A DNA stretch of 64,000 bases, from positions 1,884,735-1,948,734 of the forward strand of contig CP053449.1 of the NCBI GenBank assembly GCA_013285465.1, written 5' to 3'. Positions within the stretch are counted from its first letter, which is position 1. Each line of letters starts with the position of its first letter. This stretch comes from Pseudomonadota bacterium (lineage in GTDB: Bacteria; Pseudomonadota; Alphaproteobacteria; Micavibrionales; CSBR16-224). Positions 9,343-17,839 of this stretch are shown piece by piece. Position numbers and translations under genes: made by a program. Under the pieces are notes generated by a model, which was not told the DNA's origin, made no database searches, and saw nothing but the letters and a program-made list of their open reading frames with translations.

Positions 9343-11145
9343 ATGAAAAACGACCGCCTTTCCATTTTATCCGTTATTGCACTCTGTTGCGCCCTGATGT
9401 TCCTGACCAGTTGCGAAATGGCCAAGAACAGTATGCAGTTTGACCGCAGCGCCAACAAAGAGCAGCAGGATTACCGCCGCGCCCTTGCACCGCGCCCCCT
9501 GCCGAAAGAAGAAATGGCCGAGGATAATCTGCCGCTTGAATCCTATATCGCCACAGATGCTGTCGAAAAAACCGTTTTTCCGCTGGTTTCCGTTTCCGTC
9601 AACCAGACGGTTTCACTCCGCGATCTGCTGTTTGAACTCTCCGAACAGGCCGGTGTCGATCTGGAAATGGATCCGCAGATTCGCGGCACGTTGATTTTCA
9701 CCGTACGCAACCGTCCTTTTGATGAAGTGATCGAACGTATTACGGCGATGGCCGGTCTGCGCTATACGCTGGATCATAACCTGTTGCGCGTCGAGCTTGA
9801 CCGCCCTTACGTCAAGAATTATGAGCTGAATTATCTGAATGTCATCCGCAAGGTCAAAAGCAGTATTGACCTTGATGCCTCCGTTATTTCCGAGGATGAG
9901 GCAACTGTCGGTTCATCTTCCAGTATCGAGAGTGATCTGGAAACAGATTTCTGGACCAGTCTGGATGCAAATTTATCGCAAATCCTGACCTCCTCGGAGA
10001 ACCCGATCACGCTGGCAACACTGGCGGATCCTGCCGCCCAGCCCCGCGCCACCCCGCAGGCCGAAAGTGTCAGCATCACAGATATGTCACAATTGCCGCC
10101 GCCCATTCTTGATGTCCGTGCGCCGCCGACTGCAAGTGACCCGGCTTTACCGAACCCGGCATCTTCTTATTCCGTGAACCGTCAGGCCGGCATTATCACC
10201 GTCTTTACGACACAACGTCAGCACAAGCTGGTTGAAAAATATCTGGTGGATTTGAAGAAAAGCGCCACAACGCAAGTCTTGATCGAGGCGAAAATTCTGG
10301 AAGTCACACTGAATGACGAATTCAACACCGGTATTAACTGGGACGCCTTTTTCCGCCATGACCTCACAGGCCTGATTGATTTCGGTGCCAATTTCCCGCG
10401 CCCGGGTCTGTCGTCACAGCCTGCCGATGCCTTTAATATCGGTGTCAGACTGGGAAGCGATATTGCCGTTCTCGTTGATGCCATGAACCAGTTCGGTACG
10501 GTTCGCGCGCTTTCCAGCCCGCGCCTGACGGTCTTAAACAATCAAAGCGCCATTTTGAACGTCATTGAAAATGAAGTCTTCTTCGAGTTTGATTTTACGC
10601 GTGAAACCGACCCGAATACCGGTGCCGTGACAACAGATGTCAGCACGGAAATCCGCGCCGTTCCGATCGGTATCATGATGAATGTCAATCCGTCCGTTAA
10701 TTTCAAAACCGGCGAGATTACGATGATGCTGCGTCCAACGGCTGTCGCAAAATCCGGCCCCGGCGTTGTTGACCCCAGTATCCGTATTGCGCTGGCCGGT
10801 GCAGATGCCGCGACAATTCAAGCATTGGGCAATATTCCGGACAATTTGATTCCCGAATTATCAGTGCAGGAAGTCGATTCCGTTATCAAACTGCAATCCG
10901 GCGAAGTTGTCGTAATGGGCGGTTTGATGACCGATAAAAATGCCGTCACACGTACCGGCGTCCCGGTTCTCGGAAATATGCCGGTTGTCGGAAAGCTGTT
11001 TAGTTCCCAATCCGATCAGATCGAGAAAAACGAGCTGGTCATCTTTATCCGTGCCACCATTTTACCGGGCAGCGACAGCATCCACGACTATGATAAAGAG
11101 CTGTATAAAGAGTTCGGTCAGGACAGACGCCCTCTCAAAATGTAA
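9343..11145 (+). CDS. Type IV pilus secretin, lipoprotein (MshL/PilQ-like)
   Basis: From ATG 9343 the protein has 600 residues and a lipoprotein signal ending in the lipobox LTSC (Cys24); a TTG at 9316 would only lengthen the signal. An N-terminal secretin/TonB short domain (about 75-160: LRDLLFELSEQAGVDLEMD) is followed by a variable Pro/Ser linker (about 170-270). The secretin core comes next and ends with the conserved VVMGGLMTD, then GVPVLGNMPVVGKLF. Secretins form the outer-membrane pore for the pilus. A lipoprotein secretin of this length, without AMIN domains, is like MshL of MSHA pili. A 140-base gap upstream may hold a promoter, but I see no clear one. Confidence 0.9.
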   Translation: MKNDRLSILSVIALCCALMFLTSCEMAKNSMQFDRSANKEQQDYRRALAPRPLPKEEMAEDNLPLESYIATDAVEKTVFPLVSVSVNQTVSLRDLLFELSEQAGVDLEMDPQIRGTLIFTVRNRPFDEVIERITAMAGLRYTLDHNLLRVELDRPYVKNYELNYLNVIRKVKSSIDLDASVISEDEATVGSSSSIESDLETDFWTSLDANLSQILTSSENPITLATLADPAAQPRATPQAESVSITDMSQLPPPILDVRAPPTASDPALPNPASSYSVNRQAGIITVFTTQRQHKLVEKYLVDLKKSATTQVLIEAKILEVTLNDEFNTGINWDAFFRHDLTGLIDFGANFPRPGLSSQPADAFNIGVRLGSDIAVLVDAMNQFGTVRALSSPRLTVLNNQSAILNVIENEVFFEFDFTRETDPNTGAVTTDVSTEIRAVPIGIMMNVNPSVNFKTGEITMMLRPTAVAKSGPGVVDPSIRIALAGADAATIQALGNIPDNLIPELSVQEVDSVIKLQSGEVVVMGGLMTDKNAVTRTGVPVLGNMPVVGKLFSSQSDQIEKNELVIFIRATILPGSDSIHDYDKELYKEFGQDRRPLKM

Positions 11146-11180
11146 AGACTGTGCAATAACGGAAGAGAGACAAAGAAGAC

Positions 11181-12017
11181 ATGTCCATTCTATCCCTTCC
11201 TTTGGTTCGCTACGTCCTCACGGCGGCATTGCGTGACAAGATCGTTATTACAATTTTTCTGATGATCGCCGTCGGTGCCGGTACCGCCAGTTTTCTTGGC
11301 GCGGCCAGTGTTGCCGAGCAGCAGGAGCTGGCCGTTGTTTTCGGGGCGGGCGGATTGCGCTTTCTAGGGGCTCTGGGCACCATTCTCTTTTGCTGTTTCC
11401 ACATCCGCCGCAGTTTCGAACATAAAGAAGTTGAATTTTTGCTGTCGCGCCCGATTTCCCGTATCGGTTTCCTCATCAGCCACGCTGCGGCCTTTATGGT
11501 GATCGGAACCGCCATCGCGACTGTCATCAGTATTGCCGTCTTTCTGATAGGTGACGCGAATGTCGGCGGGTTGTTCCTTTGGGGCAGCAGTCTTGCCGTC
11601 GAATACATCATTATTGCGACCACGGCACTGTTCTTTTCCATGGTTATTTCCAGTGCCGCCGGTTCCGCCATGGCCTGTCTGGGCGTATATGTTCTGGCGC
11701 GACTTGTCGGTATGCTGCTGGGCATCACCTATGTGATGGATAATCCGCTGATGGTCTTTTTGGGATATATTATGGAGATGATCTCCATCATTATCCCCCG
11801 CCTTGACCTGATGGCGCAAACCAGCTGGCTGGTTTACGGCGTTGAGGGAATCGACAGCATCGAGTTTATGGGACAAGGCAGCGATATGAGCACTCCCTGG
11901 ACCGTCTGGCTGTTTGAACATTTGCGCATCGGCGGTTTTATCTTTGTACAGGGGCTGTTTTTTACGGCGCTTTTATTAGGAGCGGCTGTTCTGGATTTGC
12001 TCAAAAAACAATTTTAG
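11181..12017 (+). CDS. ABC-2 type permease, PilI-like
   Basis: The 278-residue integral membrane protein has about six hydrophobic segments, for example IVITIFLMIAVGAGTASFLG near the start and a final one before the Lys-rich end LLKKQF. Between segments 2 and 3 it carries the cytoplasmic helix HIRRSFEHKEVEFLLSRPIS, which is characteristic of ABC-2 permeases contacting their ATPase. The partner is probably the ATPase at 2705-3475, on the other side of the pilus core genes. Together with the next gene it recalls PilI and PilG of Myxococcus. The following start lies 16 bases downstream. The substrate is not known. Confidence 0.78.
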   Translation: MSILSLPLVRYVLTAALRDKIVITIFLMIAVGAGTASFLGAASVAEQQELAVVFGAGGLRFLGALGTILFCCFHIRRSFEHKEVEFLLSRPISRIGFLISHAAAFMVIGTAIATVISIAVFLIGDANVGGLFLWGSSLAVEYIIIATTALFFSMVISSAAGSAMACLGVYVLARLVGMLLGITYVMDNPLMVFLGYIMEMISIIIPRLDLMAQTSWLVYGVEGIDSIEFMGQGSDMSTPWTVWLFEHLRIGGFIFVQGLFFTALLLGAAVLDLLKKQF

Positions 12018-12033
12018 GGGCAAGCTTTTCGCA

Positions 12034-12780
12034 ATGGAACACAGCATTCTGCAAAGCCGCACGGCAAGCCTGCTTTTTCTGATTCTTGCGCTGAATTTCC
12101 TGTTATGGTCGGCCTCGCATAATGTCCGCGCGCGCTGGACAGGTATCCCCCCCGCCCCGTCGGAAAATACCGCGGCAGGAATTACATTGGGTGACCGCCA
12201 ATTTGCCTATCGCAGCGGCGCCTTGACCCTGCAAAATCTTGGCGACACCGGCGGACGAACGATTGCCTTAAAAGACCTTGACTACAATAAGCTTGGGAAG
12301 TGGTTTCACCTTCTCAACAGCCTTGATCCTGTTTCCAACCATGTTCCTCTGATTGCCGCCTATTACTTCGGCGGTATTCAGGCATCGGAGCAAACTTCAG
12401 ATAAAATACGAATCGTGATTGATTATCTGGCCGGTATCGGCAACTCGCTGGAGCACAATAAATGGCGCTGGCTGGCACATGCCGCCTTTTTGGCGCGGCA
12501 TAAAACAGAAGATCTTGATTATGCGCTGGAACTGGCCAACAAGCTGGCCTCCATGGACCCCGGCGGCAAGATTCTGCCGCTCTGGGCACGGCATATGCCC
12601 GCCTTTATCCTGACCGCGCTGGATCAGAAATCTGCTGCACGTGCCCTGCTGGAGGCCGTGCTGCTGACCGACCCCGACCTTCCGCCTGCGGAAATAAACT
12701 TTCTACGCTCCTATCTGATTGAACAACTTGGCGTTCCGGAGGATGAAATCGGCAATTCTTTGGTGACTGTCCCGCAATAA
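12034..12780 (+). CDS. Membrane-anchored helical protein, possible PilG-like partner of the ABC permease
   Basis: The 248-residue protein has one N-terminal membrane segment (ASLLFLILALNFLLWS), a short beta-rich part, and a helical C-terminal half. That half has TPR-like spacing (KWFHLLNSLDPVSNHVPLIA, later ALELANKLASMDPGGKILPL). It follows the ABC permease by 16 bases and is probably cotranscribed. In Myxococcus the third protein of the PilGHI transporter is an anchored accessory protein, so position and topology fit PilG, though no motif proves it. AGGGG upstream of the ATG serves as ribosome site. Confidence 0.6.
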   Translation: MEHSILQSRTASLLFLILALNFLLWSASHNVRARWTGIPPAPSENTAAGITLGDRQFAYRSGALTLQNLGDTGGRTIALKDLDYNKLGKWFHLLNSLDPVSNHVPLIAAYYFGGIQASEQTSDKIRIVIDYLAGIGNSLEHNKWRWLAHAAFLARHKTEDLDYALELANKLASMDPGGKILPLWARHMPAFILTALDQKSAARALLEAVLLTDPDLPPAEINFLRSYLIEQLGVPEDEIGNSLVTVPQ

Positions 12781-12839
12781 GCGGTTACACTTTACATGAA
12801 GTATGTCGCTCCGTTCCGTTTCCCCTCTGACGAAAACCC

Positions 12840-13934
12840 ATGTCGATTTTTTTTAACATCTCTTTTGTCTTGATTGAATGGCTGGCCATTACCGGGCTTG
12901 CGCAATGTGTCCTGATTATCGTCTATATGCTTCTGCGTCTTTATAACTGGCGTCAGGCGGTAATCCCCGTGCTTTACTTTCTGGCGCTGGCCTGGGTTTT
13001 CTGTATGCAGTTTTCTTTCCGGCTGGAATATGTCGAGAATCTGATAAGGCTCTCTCTTTGGAGCGGCTGGGCTCTTATACCGCCCTTGAACTATCTTTTG
13101 ATTTTGCAGATAGCCTCCGGTCAACCTCCGAAATTCCGTTATTCCTGGATCATATTATTGCCCATGATTGCGGGTTTTGTGGTTTTCGCCGCCAACAGGG
13201 CGGGCTATGTCTGTGAAAACGGCCAATCCGTCTGCGGCACCTTTTTTGAATTTCTGTATCTCGGCAACGGTATTATCGGCGCCATCAGCCTGCTGTTCCT
13301 GTTCGGGCACAGCCATTTATTTGAAGATATTAAAGGCAAGGCGCAGGGCGGGCATGAACGATACTGGCTGGTGATCAGTCTTATCCTGACCAATCTTGCT
13401 GCGATCGGCATTAATATCTACCGTGCCGCCCAGCCGGATTTGAGTACGCAAACAGCCGATGCCCTCCTGATTATCATTGCGCTGGGCTTCACCTATCTGG
13501 CGACCACAATGTTTTTCCGCATTTACCCGCCCGCCATTGATCTGCGTGCAGTGGAAGAAAAAAAGAAAAAACCGGCCAATACCGGACAATTAAGCGATGC
13601 CGAATACGCGCTGGCTGAAAAAATCCACGACCTGATGGAGCTGGACAAGCTCTACCATGAACAGAGTTTCAGCCGTGCCGATCTCGCGCGGGAGCTAAAC
13701 ATCTCCGAAAATGCCCTTTCCGCCATCATTAATACCGCCTTCGGTAAAAGTTTTCCGCAGCTTTTGAACGAGCACCGCGTCGAAGATGCCAAACGCATGC
13801 TGGAAAATCCCGAAATTCCGATCCAGACGGTTGCTTTCGAGGTCGGTTTTAACTCCCTGCCCTCTTTCAACCGCGTTTTCAAACAAATGGTCGGTCAATC
13901 GCCTTCCGCCTTCCGGAATGACAGTCTCGGGTGA
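12840..13934 (+). CDS. Membrane-embedded AraC-family transcription regulator
   Basis: The 364-residue protein has an N-terminal half of seven hydrophobic segments (about residues 5-225), a Lys-rich linker, and an AraC-type double helix-turn-helix at about 270-360. Visible landmarks are FSRADLARELNISENALSAI, then IQTVAFEVGFNSLPSFNRVF and the final helix GQSPSAFRND. Membrane-bound AraC regulators sense signals through the 7TM domain and act on DNA near the membrane. It sits between the pilus assembly genes and the prepilins, and candidate binding repeats are present right after it and before the second prepilin, so it plausibly controls prepilin expression. Start choice is weakly supported because no clear ribosome site is visible. 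Confidence 0.87.
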   Translation: MSIFFNISFVLIEWLAITGLAQCVLIIVYMLLRLYNWRQAVIPVLYFLALAWVFCMQFSFRLEYVENLIRLSLWSGWALIPPLNYLLILQIASGQPPKFRYSWIILLPMIAGFVVFAANRAGYVCENGQSVCGTFFEFLYLGNGIIGAISLLFLFGHSHLFEDIKGKAQGGHERYWLVISLILTNLAAIGINIYRAAQPDLSTQTADALLIIIALGFTYLATTMFFRIYPPAIDLRAVEEKKKKPANTGQLSDAEYALAEKIHDLMELDKLYHEQSFSRADLARELNISENALSAIINTAFGKSFPQLLNEHRVEDAKRMLENPEIPIQTVAFEVGFNSLPSFNRVFKQMVGQSPSAFRNDSLG

Positions 13935-13941
13935 CCGTTCC

Positions 13942-13962
13942 CCTCATTTCATCAAAATGAGG
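13942..13962. promoter_or_regulatory. Palindrome CCTCATTT-N5-AAATGAGG between regulator and first prepilin
   Basis: Perfect 8-base arms sit 8 bases after the AraC-type gene stop and 48 bases before the first prepilin. The right arm contains CAAAATGAG, the same box repeated four times before the second prepilin. It may be an operator in dyad form, or a weak hairpin ending the regulator transcript; no T tract follows, which favours the first reading. Confidence 0.5.
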
Positions 13963-14009
13963 ATGAATTATCCCGCAAAACAATATTTTCTTCACCTTTT
14001 TCAGGAATA

Positions 14010-14932
14010 ATGGGAAAAGGCATAAAAACAGCACAAAAAAAAGCCATGTTCCAAACAAAGACGCAACATATTTCCGGTTTTACCCTTGTCGAACTTTCCA
14101 TCGTCATGGCGATTATCGGTATTTTGATCGGCGGCGTACTGAAAGGCCGCGAAATGATGATCAATGGTAAGATAACAGCGACTGTCGTACAGATACATGC
14201 TGTCGAGGCAGCTGTCACAACATTCCGTGACACATACAACCAGATTCCCGGCGACATGCTAAATGCCGCCGCCCGCATTCCGCATTGCACAGCCCTGTGC
14301 AATCCCGACATTGCCACGGCAAGCAACGGTGTCCTTGGCGGTACAGACAGCGCTTTATTAAATAACAGCATGACAGCGACACTGCCTCTGCCGGGCGGTG
14401 AAGCCAATGAAACGACATTATTTTGGGCGCATCTGGCCTTGACGGGATTACTTGGCGGTATAACCGATTCCGTCATTCGCGGAGAAAATGTTGCAGAATG
14501 GGGAAAAACCCATCCGGCGACAAAAATAGGGGGCGGCTTTTTTGCGGGCATCTTGGCGGATCGCCCGTAACCGTCGCCGGCGCCGGCGGAGGTGGCGGAG
14601 GCGGAGGCGGCGGACCACCACCGCCGATGGCACTTGTTCCCGGACGTCCCGCCACGGCTACAGGGCTGTTGCCTTTGGGGCTGGTGATGGTTCTGCGCCA
14701 TACGATTGAAGGGGATGTGACAGCCGATCCCGGCGTACAACCGCTATCTCCTCACCGCGCTGCACAGCTTGACCGCAAAATGGATGATGGCAATCCGGCG
14801 ACCGGTATCGTGCAAAGCTATGGCGTCAGCACAAGCTGTTACCGCGATCTGGACGGTACAGGCGTCCATTTCGACTATACGGAGAATCTGTCAAATAATG
14901 ATTGCGGCTTAATCATACAGATCCAAGGCTGA
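14010..14932 (+). pseudogene. Type IV prepilin, frameshifted at a T6 tract
   Basis: The N-terminal 186 residues read as a class III-signal prepilin: a basic leader, then G-FTLVELSIVMAIIGILIGG. The frame stops at 14568. The remaining part continues in another frame to 14932 and matches the C-terminal half of the intact paralog at 15555, including TSCY near the end and the final IQIQG. Aligning the two places the break in TTTTTT at 14538-14543. One extra T would give GGGFFCGHLGG, matching GGGFVVGHSGG in the paralog, and a full product of 307 residues. It differs from the paralog by a Gly-rich run followed by prolines. It may be a true pseudogene, a phase-variable gene, or a homopolymer sequencing error. 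Confidence 0.8.
14583..14626 (+). repeat. GGN microsatellite within the frameshifted prepilin
   Basis: A run of GGN triplets followed by CCA/CCG triplets would code, in the restored frame, for about nine glycines and four prolines. The intact paralog has no such run. Trinucleotide slippage would alter loop length without changing frame. Confidence 0.6.
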
Positions 14933-15554
14933 AAATTCCCAAATGATTCTGATAAATCTTCTGATATCCGGCCACTATCCGGCCGCAATGCCTTGATTAA
15001 ACTGCATACAATGTCATGCATACTGCGGAATCGGCTTATTTGACGAAAACACGTAATAAAATTACAAAAAAATGCAAAATGAGCAGTCGGGGGCCGATTT
15101 TTCATCAAAAATGTGCAAAATGAGAAGAAATGCCTATTCATTCCCCCCGCTATTTTACGAAATGATAAGTCGTCCACCTCAATTTTACAAAATGAGGTGT
15201 CATAGCACGTACGGCTTAATTCTTATATTACAATAACTTATGTGAATTTTCACACTCAATTCGCCAAAATGAGGGACAAGGTACGCTTTTGGTAACATTT
15301 TGTTCATTTTTTTATTGAAAGATGGAGAATATAGGTTCCAAAATAGTAATAAGGCTTTTGCTATTTGCAATCGCTTGATACTGGGACGGTAGCTTGTAAA
15401 GCTTGACGTTAAAATTTGTCAGAGGACTTCAAAGACCGAATGTGCCGCTTAAGATTTTTTTAAAATGGCCTATTCCAGAACACCGACAAATGAAGACGAG
15501 CAATGAAAGTAAATTTTTAAGCAACCTGTTAATCTTGAGTAAGGAGTGAAGTAA
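14933..15554 (+). promoter_or_regulatory. 620-base regulatory gap before the intact prepilin, with CAAAATGAG boxes
   Basis: No coding potential is visible. The box CAAAATGAG occurs at 15075, 15116, 15188 and 15265, all in the same orientation, with a weaker copy at 15158 (CGAAATGAT). Distances are about 41, 42, 30 and 77 bases. A fifth exact copy lies within the palindrome after the AraC-type gene. Such arrays fit a cooperative activator. I see no unambiguous sigma70 promoter; TTGATA at 15375 followed by TAAAGC at 15397 is weak. The last bases before the ATG hold a good ribosome site (AAGGAG). Confidence 0.55.
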
Positions 15555-16385
15555 ATGAAAACACGAACCAACGAAAAAGGCTTTACCCTTGTGGAGCTTG
15601 CCATCGTGATGGCCATTATCGGCCTTCTCATTGGCGGTATTCTTAAAGGGCAAGAGCTCATGGAAAATGCCCGTGTCGCATCCACTGTGACACAGGTAAA
15701 AGCAATTGAAGCGGCAATGACCACATTCCGCGATACCTTCAACGCCATTCCGGGCGATATGGCACGTGCTGATGTCCGTCTTCCGGCTTGTAATGCAAAC
15801 TGCCTTTCCGGCGGTGCGAATGTCGGTGACGGTACGGTCGGTATCCCGCTTGCCGCAGGTCGAGAGCAAGGCGTCACAACAGGTACGGCACTGCCGGGCG
15901 GTGACGGCGATGAAACAACCCTGTTTTGGGTACATATGCTGGTTGCCGATCTGCTTGGCGGTCTGACGGATGTTGCCATTCAGGACGGAAGCTTCATCGG
16001 ATGGGGTGACACGCACCCGGCCGCGAAAATCGGCGGCGGCTTTGTCGTCGGACATTCCGGTGGTTTGAACACGACACAACTTACAGGACTTCCGGGGCGC
16101 CCTGCAGGTGCTCCTGACAATATTCCTGTTGGAACGGTTCTGGTGTTGAAATCTGCCGTTGCCGGCGACTTTGACAACACGGCCGGTGTTCAAGCCGTAT
16201 CACCGCTGCGTGCCGCACAGATTGACCGCCGCATTGATGACGGTCAAGCAGCAAGCGGAACCGTACAATCTTACGGTGATGCCACCAGCTGCTATTTCGA
16301 TATCAATGCTGATGGTAGCCAATACGTCTACGCTGAAACGGTCAAAGCCAAAGACTGCGGCATGATGTTGCAGATCCAAGGTTAA
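15555..16385 (+). CDS. Type IV prepilin (major or pseudopilin-like), intact
   Basis: The 276-residue prepilin has a nine-residue leader MKTRTNEKG, cleaved before FTLVELAIVMAIIGLLIGGI. This is the hydrophobic N-terminal helix that anchors the subunit and packs in the pilus; Glu at mature position 5 is present. The globular part has conserved cysteines in ACNANC and again in TSCY and DCG near the end, consistent with two disulfides, and all four are kept in the frameshifted paralog upstream. AAGGAG lies 8 bases before the start and a strong terminator follows, so it is likely a single-gene, strongly expressed unit. Size is above that of usual major pilins (150-200), so a minor or adhesive role is possible. 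Confidence 0.9.
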   Translation: MKTRTNEKGFTLVELAIVMAIIGLLIGGILKGQELMENARVASTVTQVKAIEAAMTTFRDTFNAIPGDMARADVRLPACNANCLSGGANVGDGTVGIPLAAGREQGVTTGTALPGGDGDETTLFWVHMLVADLLGGLTDVAIQDGSFIGWGDTHPAAKIGGGFVVGHSGGLNTTQLTGLPGRPAGAPDNIPVGTVLVLKSAVAGDFDNTAGVQAVSPLRAAQIDRRIDDGQAASGTVQSYGDATSCYFDINADGSQYVYAETVKAKDCGMMLQIQG

Positions 16386-16416
16386 GCCTGACAATCAGCT
16401 TAGCTGAAGACAAAAG

Positions 16417-16450
16417 ACACCCCGTCCAGAAATGGCCGGGGTGTTCTTTT
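16417..16450 (+). terminator. Rho-independent terminator after the prepilin
   Basis: Stem ACACCCCG (16417-16424) pairs with CGGGGTGT (16437-16444), with a 12-base loop, followed by TCTTTT. The other strand also has a short T run, so it may serve the convergent dctM gene too. Confidence 0.85.
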
Positions 16451-16465
16451 ATGTGTGTTTTTTTA

Positions 16466-17839
16466 TTAATTCAAAACGGATGGCAGCCATGTTACCAGCT
16501 GTGGAAAAACGGCCAGCAATACCAGCATGGCTATCTGCATGATAACGAAGGGCAAAACGCCCATATAGATTGTTTTGGTCGATATCTCCGGCGGTGCAAT
16601 ACCCCGCAGGTAAAACAGTGCAAAGCCGAAAGGCGGCGTCAGAAAGCTGGTTTGCAGATTGACGGCGATCATCACACCGATCCAGACCGGATCAAGCCCC
16701 ATCACCAGCAAGACCGGCGCGACCACGGGAACGACAACGAAGGTAATCTCGATAAAATCAAGAAAGAACCCCATTACAAACATCAGCAGCATCACCGCCA
16801 GCATCGCCCCCATCGCGCCGCCCGGCACAGCAGATAGCCAGTTTTCGACCAATATGTCCCCGTCCAATCCACGGAAGACCAGCGAGAAAATAGACGCCCC
16901 CATCAAAATCAGAAAAACCATTGCGGAAATATGCACGGTTTCGCGCATCGCATCCTGCAAAACCTCTCCCGTCAGGCTTTTATAGAAGAGCCCCAGTAGC
17001 AGGGCGCCTGCCGCACCGATCGCGGCAGCCTCGGTCGGGGTTGCAACACCCGCCAGAATGGAGCCCAGCACCGCAGTCATCAGCAAAAGCGGCGGTAACA
17101 GGGTTTTCATGCTTTTTTTCCACAAATCCCCGCCTGTTGCCGCATTTTTTTGTACCGGCACAGCCTGTGGACGAAAAACTGACAAAATCAGCACCCAGAG
17201 CATATAGAACCCGACCAGCATTAAGCCCGGCACAAAGGCTCCGGCAAATAAATCAATGACGGAAACGGGCTGCACATCCCACATCCCTGATTCGCGCTGT
17301 GCAGCCGCGTGAGCGCCCTGTAAAACGTCTCCGAGCAGTACAAGCACGATAGAGGGCGGAATAATCTGCCCCAGCGTCCCTGAGGCGCAAATCAGCCCTG
17401 TCGCCAGTTTCGGATCATATCCTGCGCGGATCATCGGCATCAGGCTTAAAAGCCCCATTGTCACGACCGTGGCACCGACAATGCCGGTCGATGCCGCCAG
17501 CAGCATGCCGACAAACACCACGGACAGCCCCAGCCCGCCGCGCAGCCGCCCGAAACAGGCCGCCATCGTATTCAGGAGATTTTCAGCGATTTTTGCCTTT
17601 TCCAGCAATAATCCCATGAAAACAAACAGCGGCACAGCCACCAGAACCTCGTTGGTCATGATGCCGAAATAGCGCGAGGGTAGCGCATTCAGTAAAGCGG
17701 GACGAAAATCACCCGTAACGATACCGATTCCCGCGAAAATCAGCGCGACACCGCCCAGTGTGAAGGCCACGGGAAAGCCCAGCATCAGCACGCCGCAGGT
17801 CGCGGCAAACATGACCACCGCGAGAATCTCAGCTTCCAC
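16466..17839 (-). CDS. TRAP transporter large permease subunit (DctM family)
   Basis: The 457-residue protein has about 12 hydrophobic segments and belongs to the DctM/ion-transporter superfamily. Landmarks are LMLGFPVAFTLGGVALIF near the start, ICASGTLGQIIPPSIVLVLL in the middle, and QTSFLTPPFGFALFYLRG near the end. With the small subunit it imports an organic acid using a sodium gradient and a periplasmic binding protein. The start codon is GTG and overlaps the dctQ stop by 11 bases. No DctP solute-binding protein gene lies in the neighbourhood, so the substrate cannot be inferred. Confidence 0.92.
   Translation of the reverse strand: MEAEILAVVMFAATCGVLMLGFPVAFTLGGVALIFAGIGIVTGDFRPALLNALPSRYFGIMTNEVLVAVPLFVFMGLLLEKAKIAENLLNTMAACFGRLRGGLGLSVVFVGMLLAASTGIVGATVVTMGLLSLMPMIRAGYDPKLATGLICASGTLGQIIPPSIVLVLLGDVLQGAHAAAQRESGMWDVQPVSVIDLFAGAFVPGLMLVGFYMLWVLILSVFRPQAVPVQKNAATGGDLWKKSMKTLLPPLLLMTAVLGSILAGVATPTEAAAIGAAGALLLGLFYKSLTGEVLQDAMRETVHISAMVFLILMGASIFSLVFRGLDGDILVENWLSAVPGGAMGAMLAVMLLMFVMGFFLDFIEITFVVVPVVAPVLLVMGLDPVWIGVMIAVNLQTSFLTPPFGFALFYLRGIAPPEISTKTIYMGVLPFVIMQIAMLVLLAVFPQLVTWLPSVLN

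Noticed and set aside
14423-14932. Separate gene of 169 codons after the first prepilin
   Set aside because: Its first part reads out of frame through prepilin sequence, and its second part is the C-terminal half of the prepilin; it is one gene broken by a frameshift.
15381-15402. Possible sigma54 promoter (CTGGGACGGTAGCTTG) before the intact prepilin
   Set aside because: GG and GC elements are not at the required 10-base spacing and TTGCA is incomplete.
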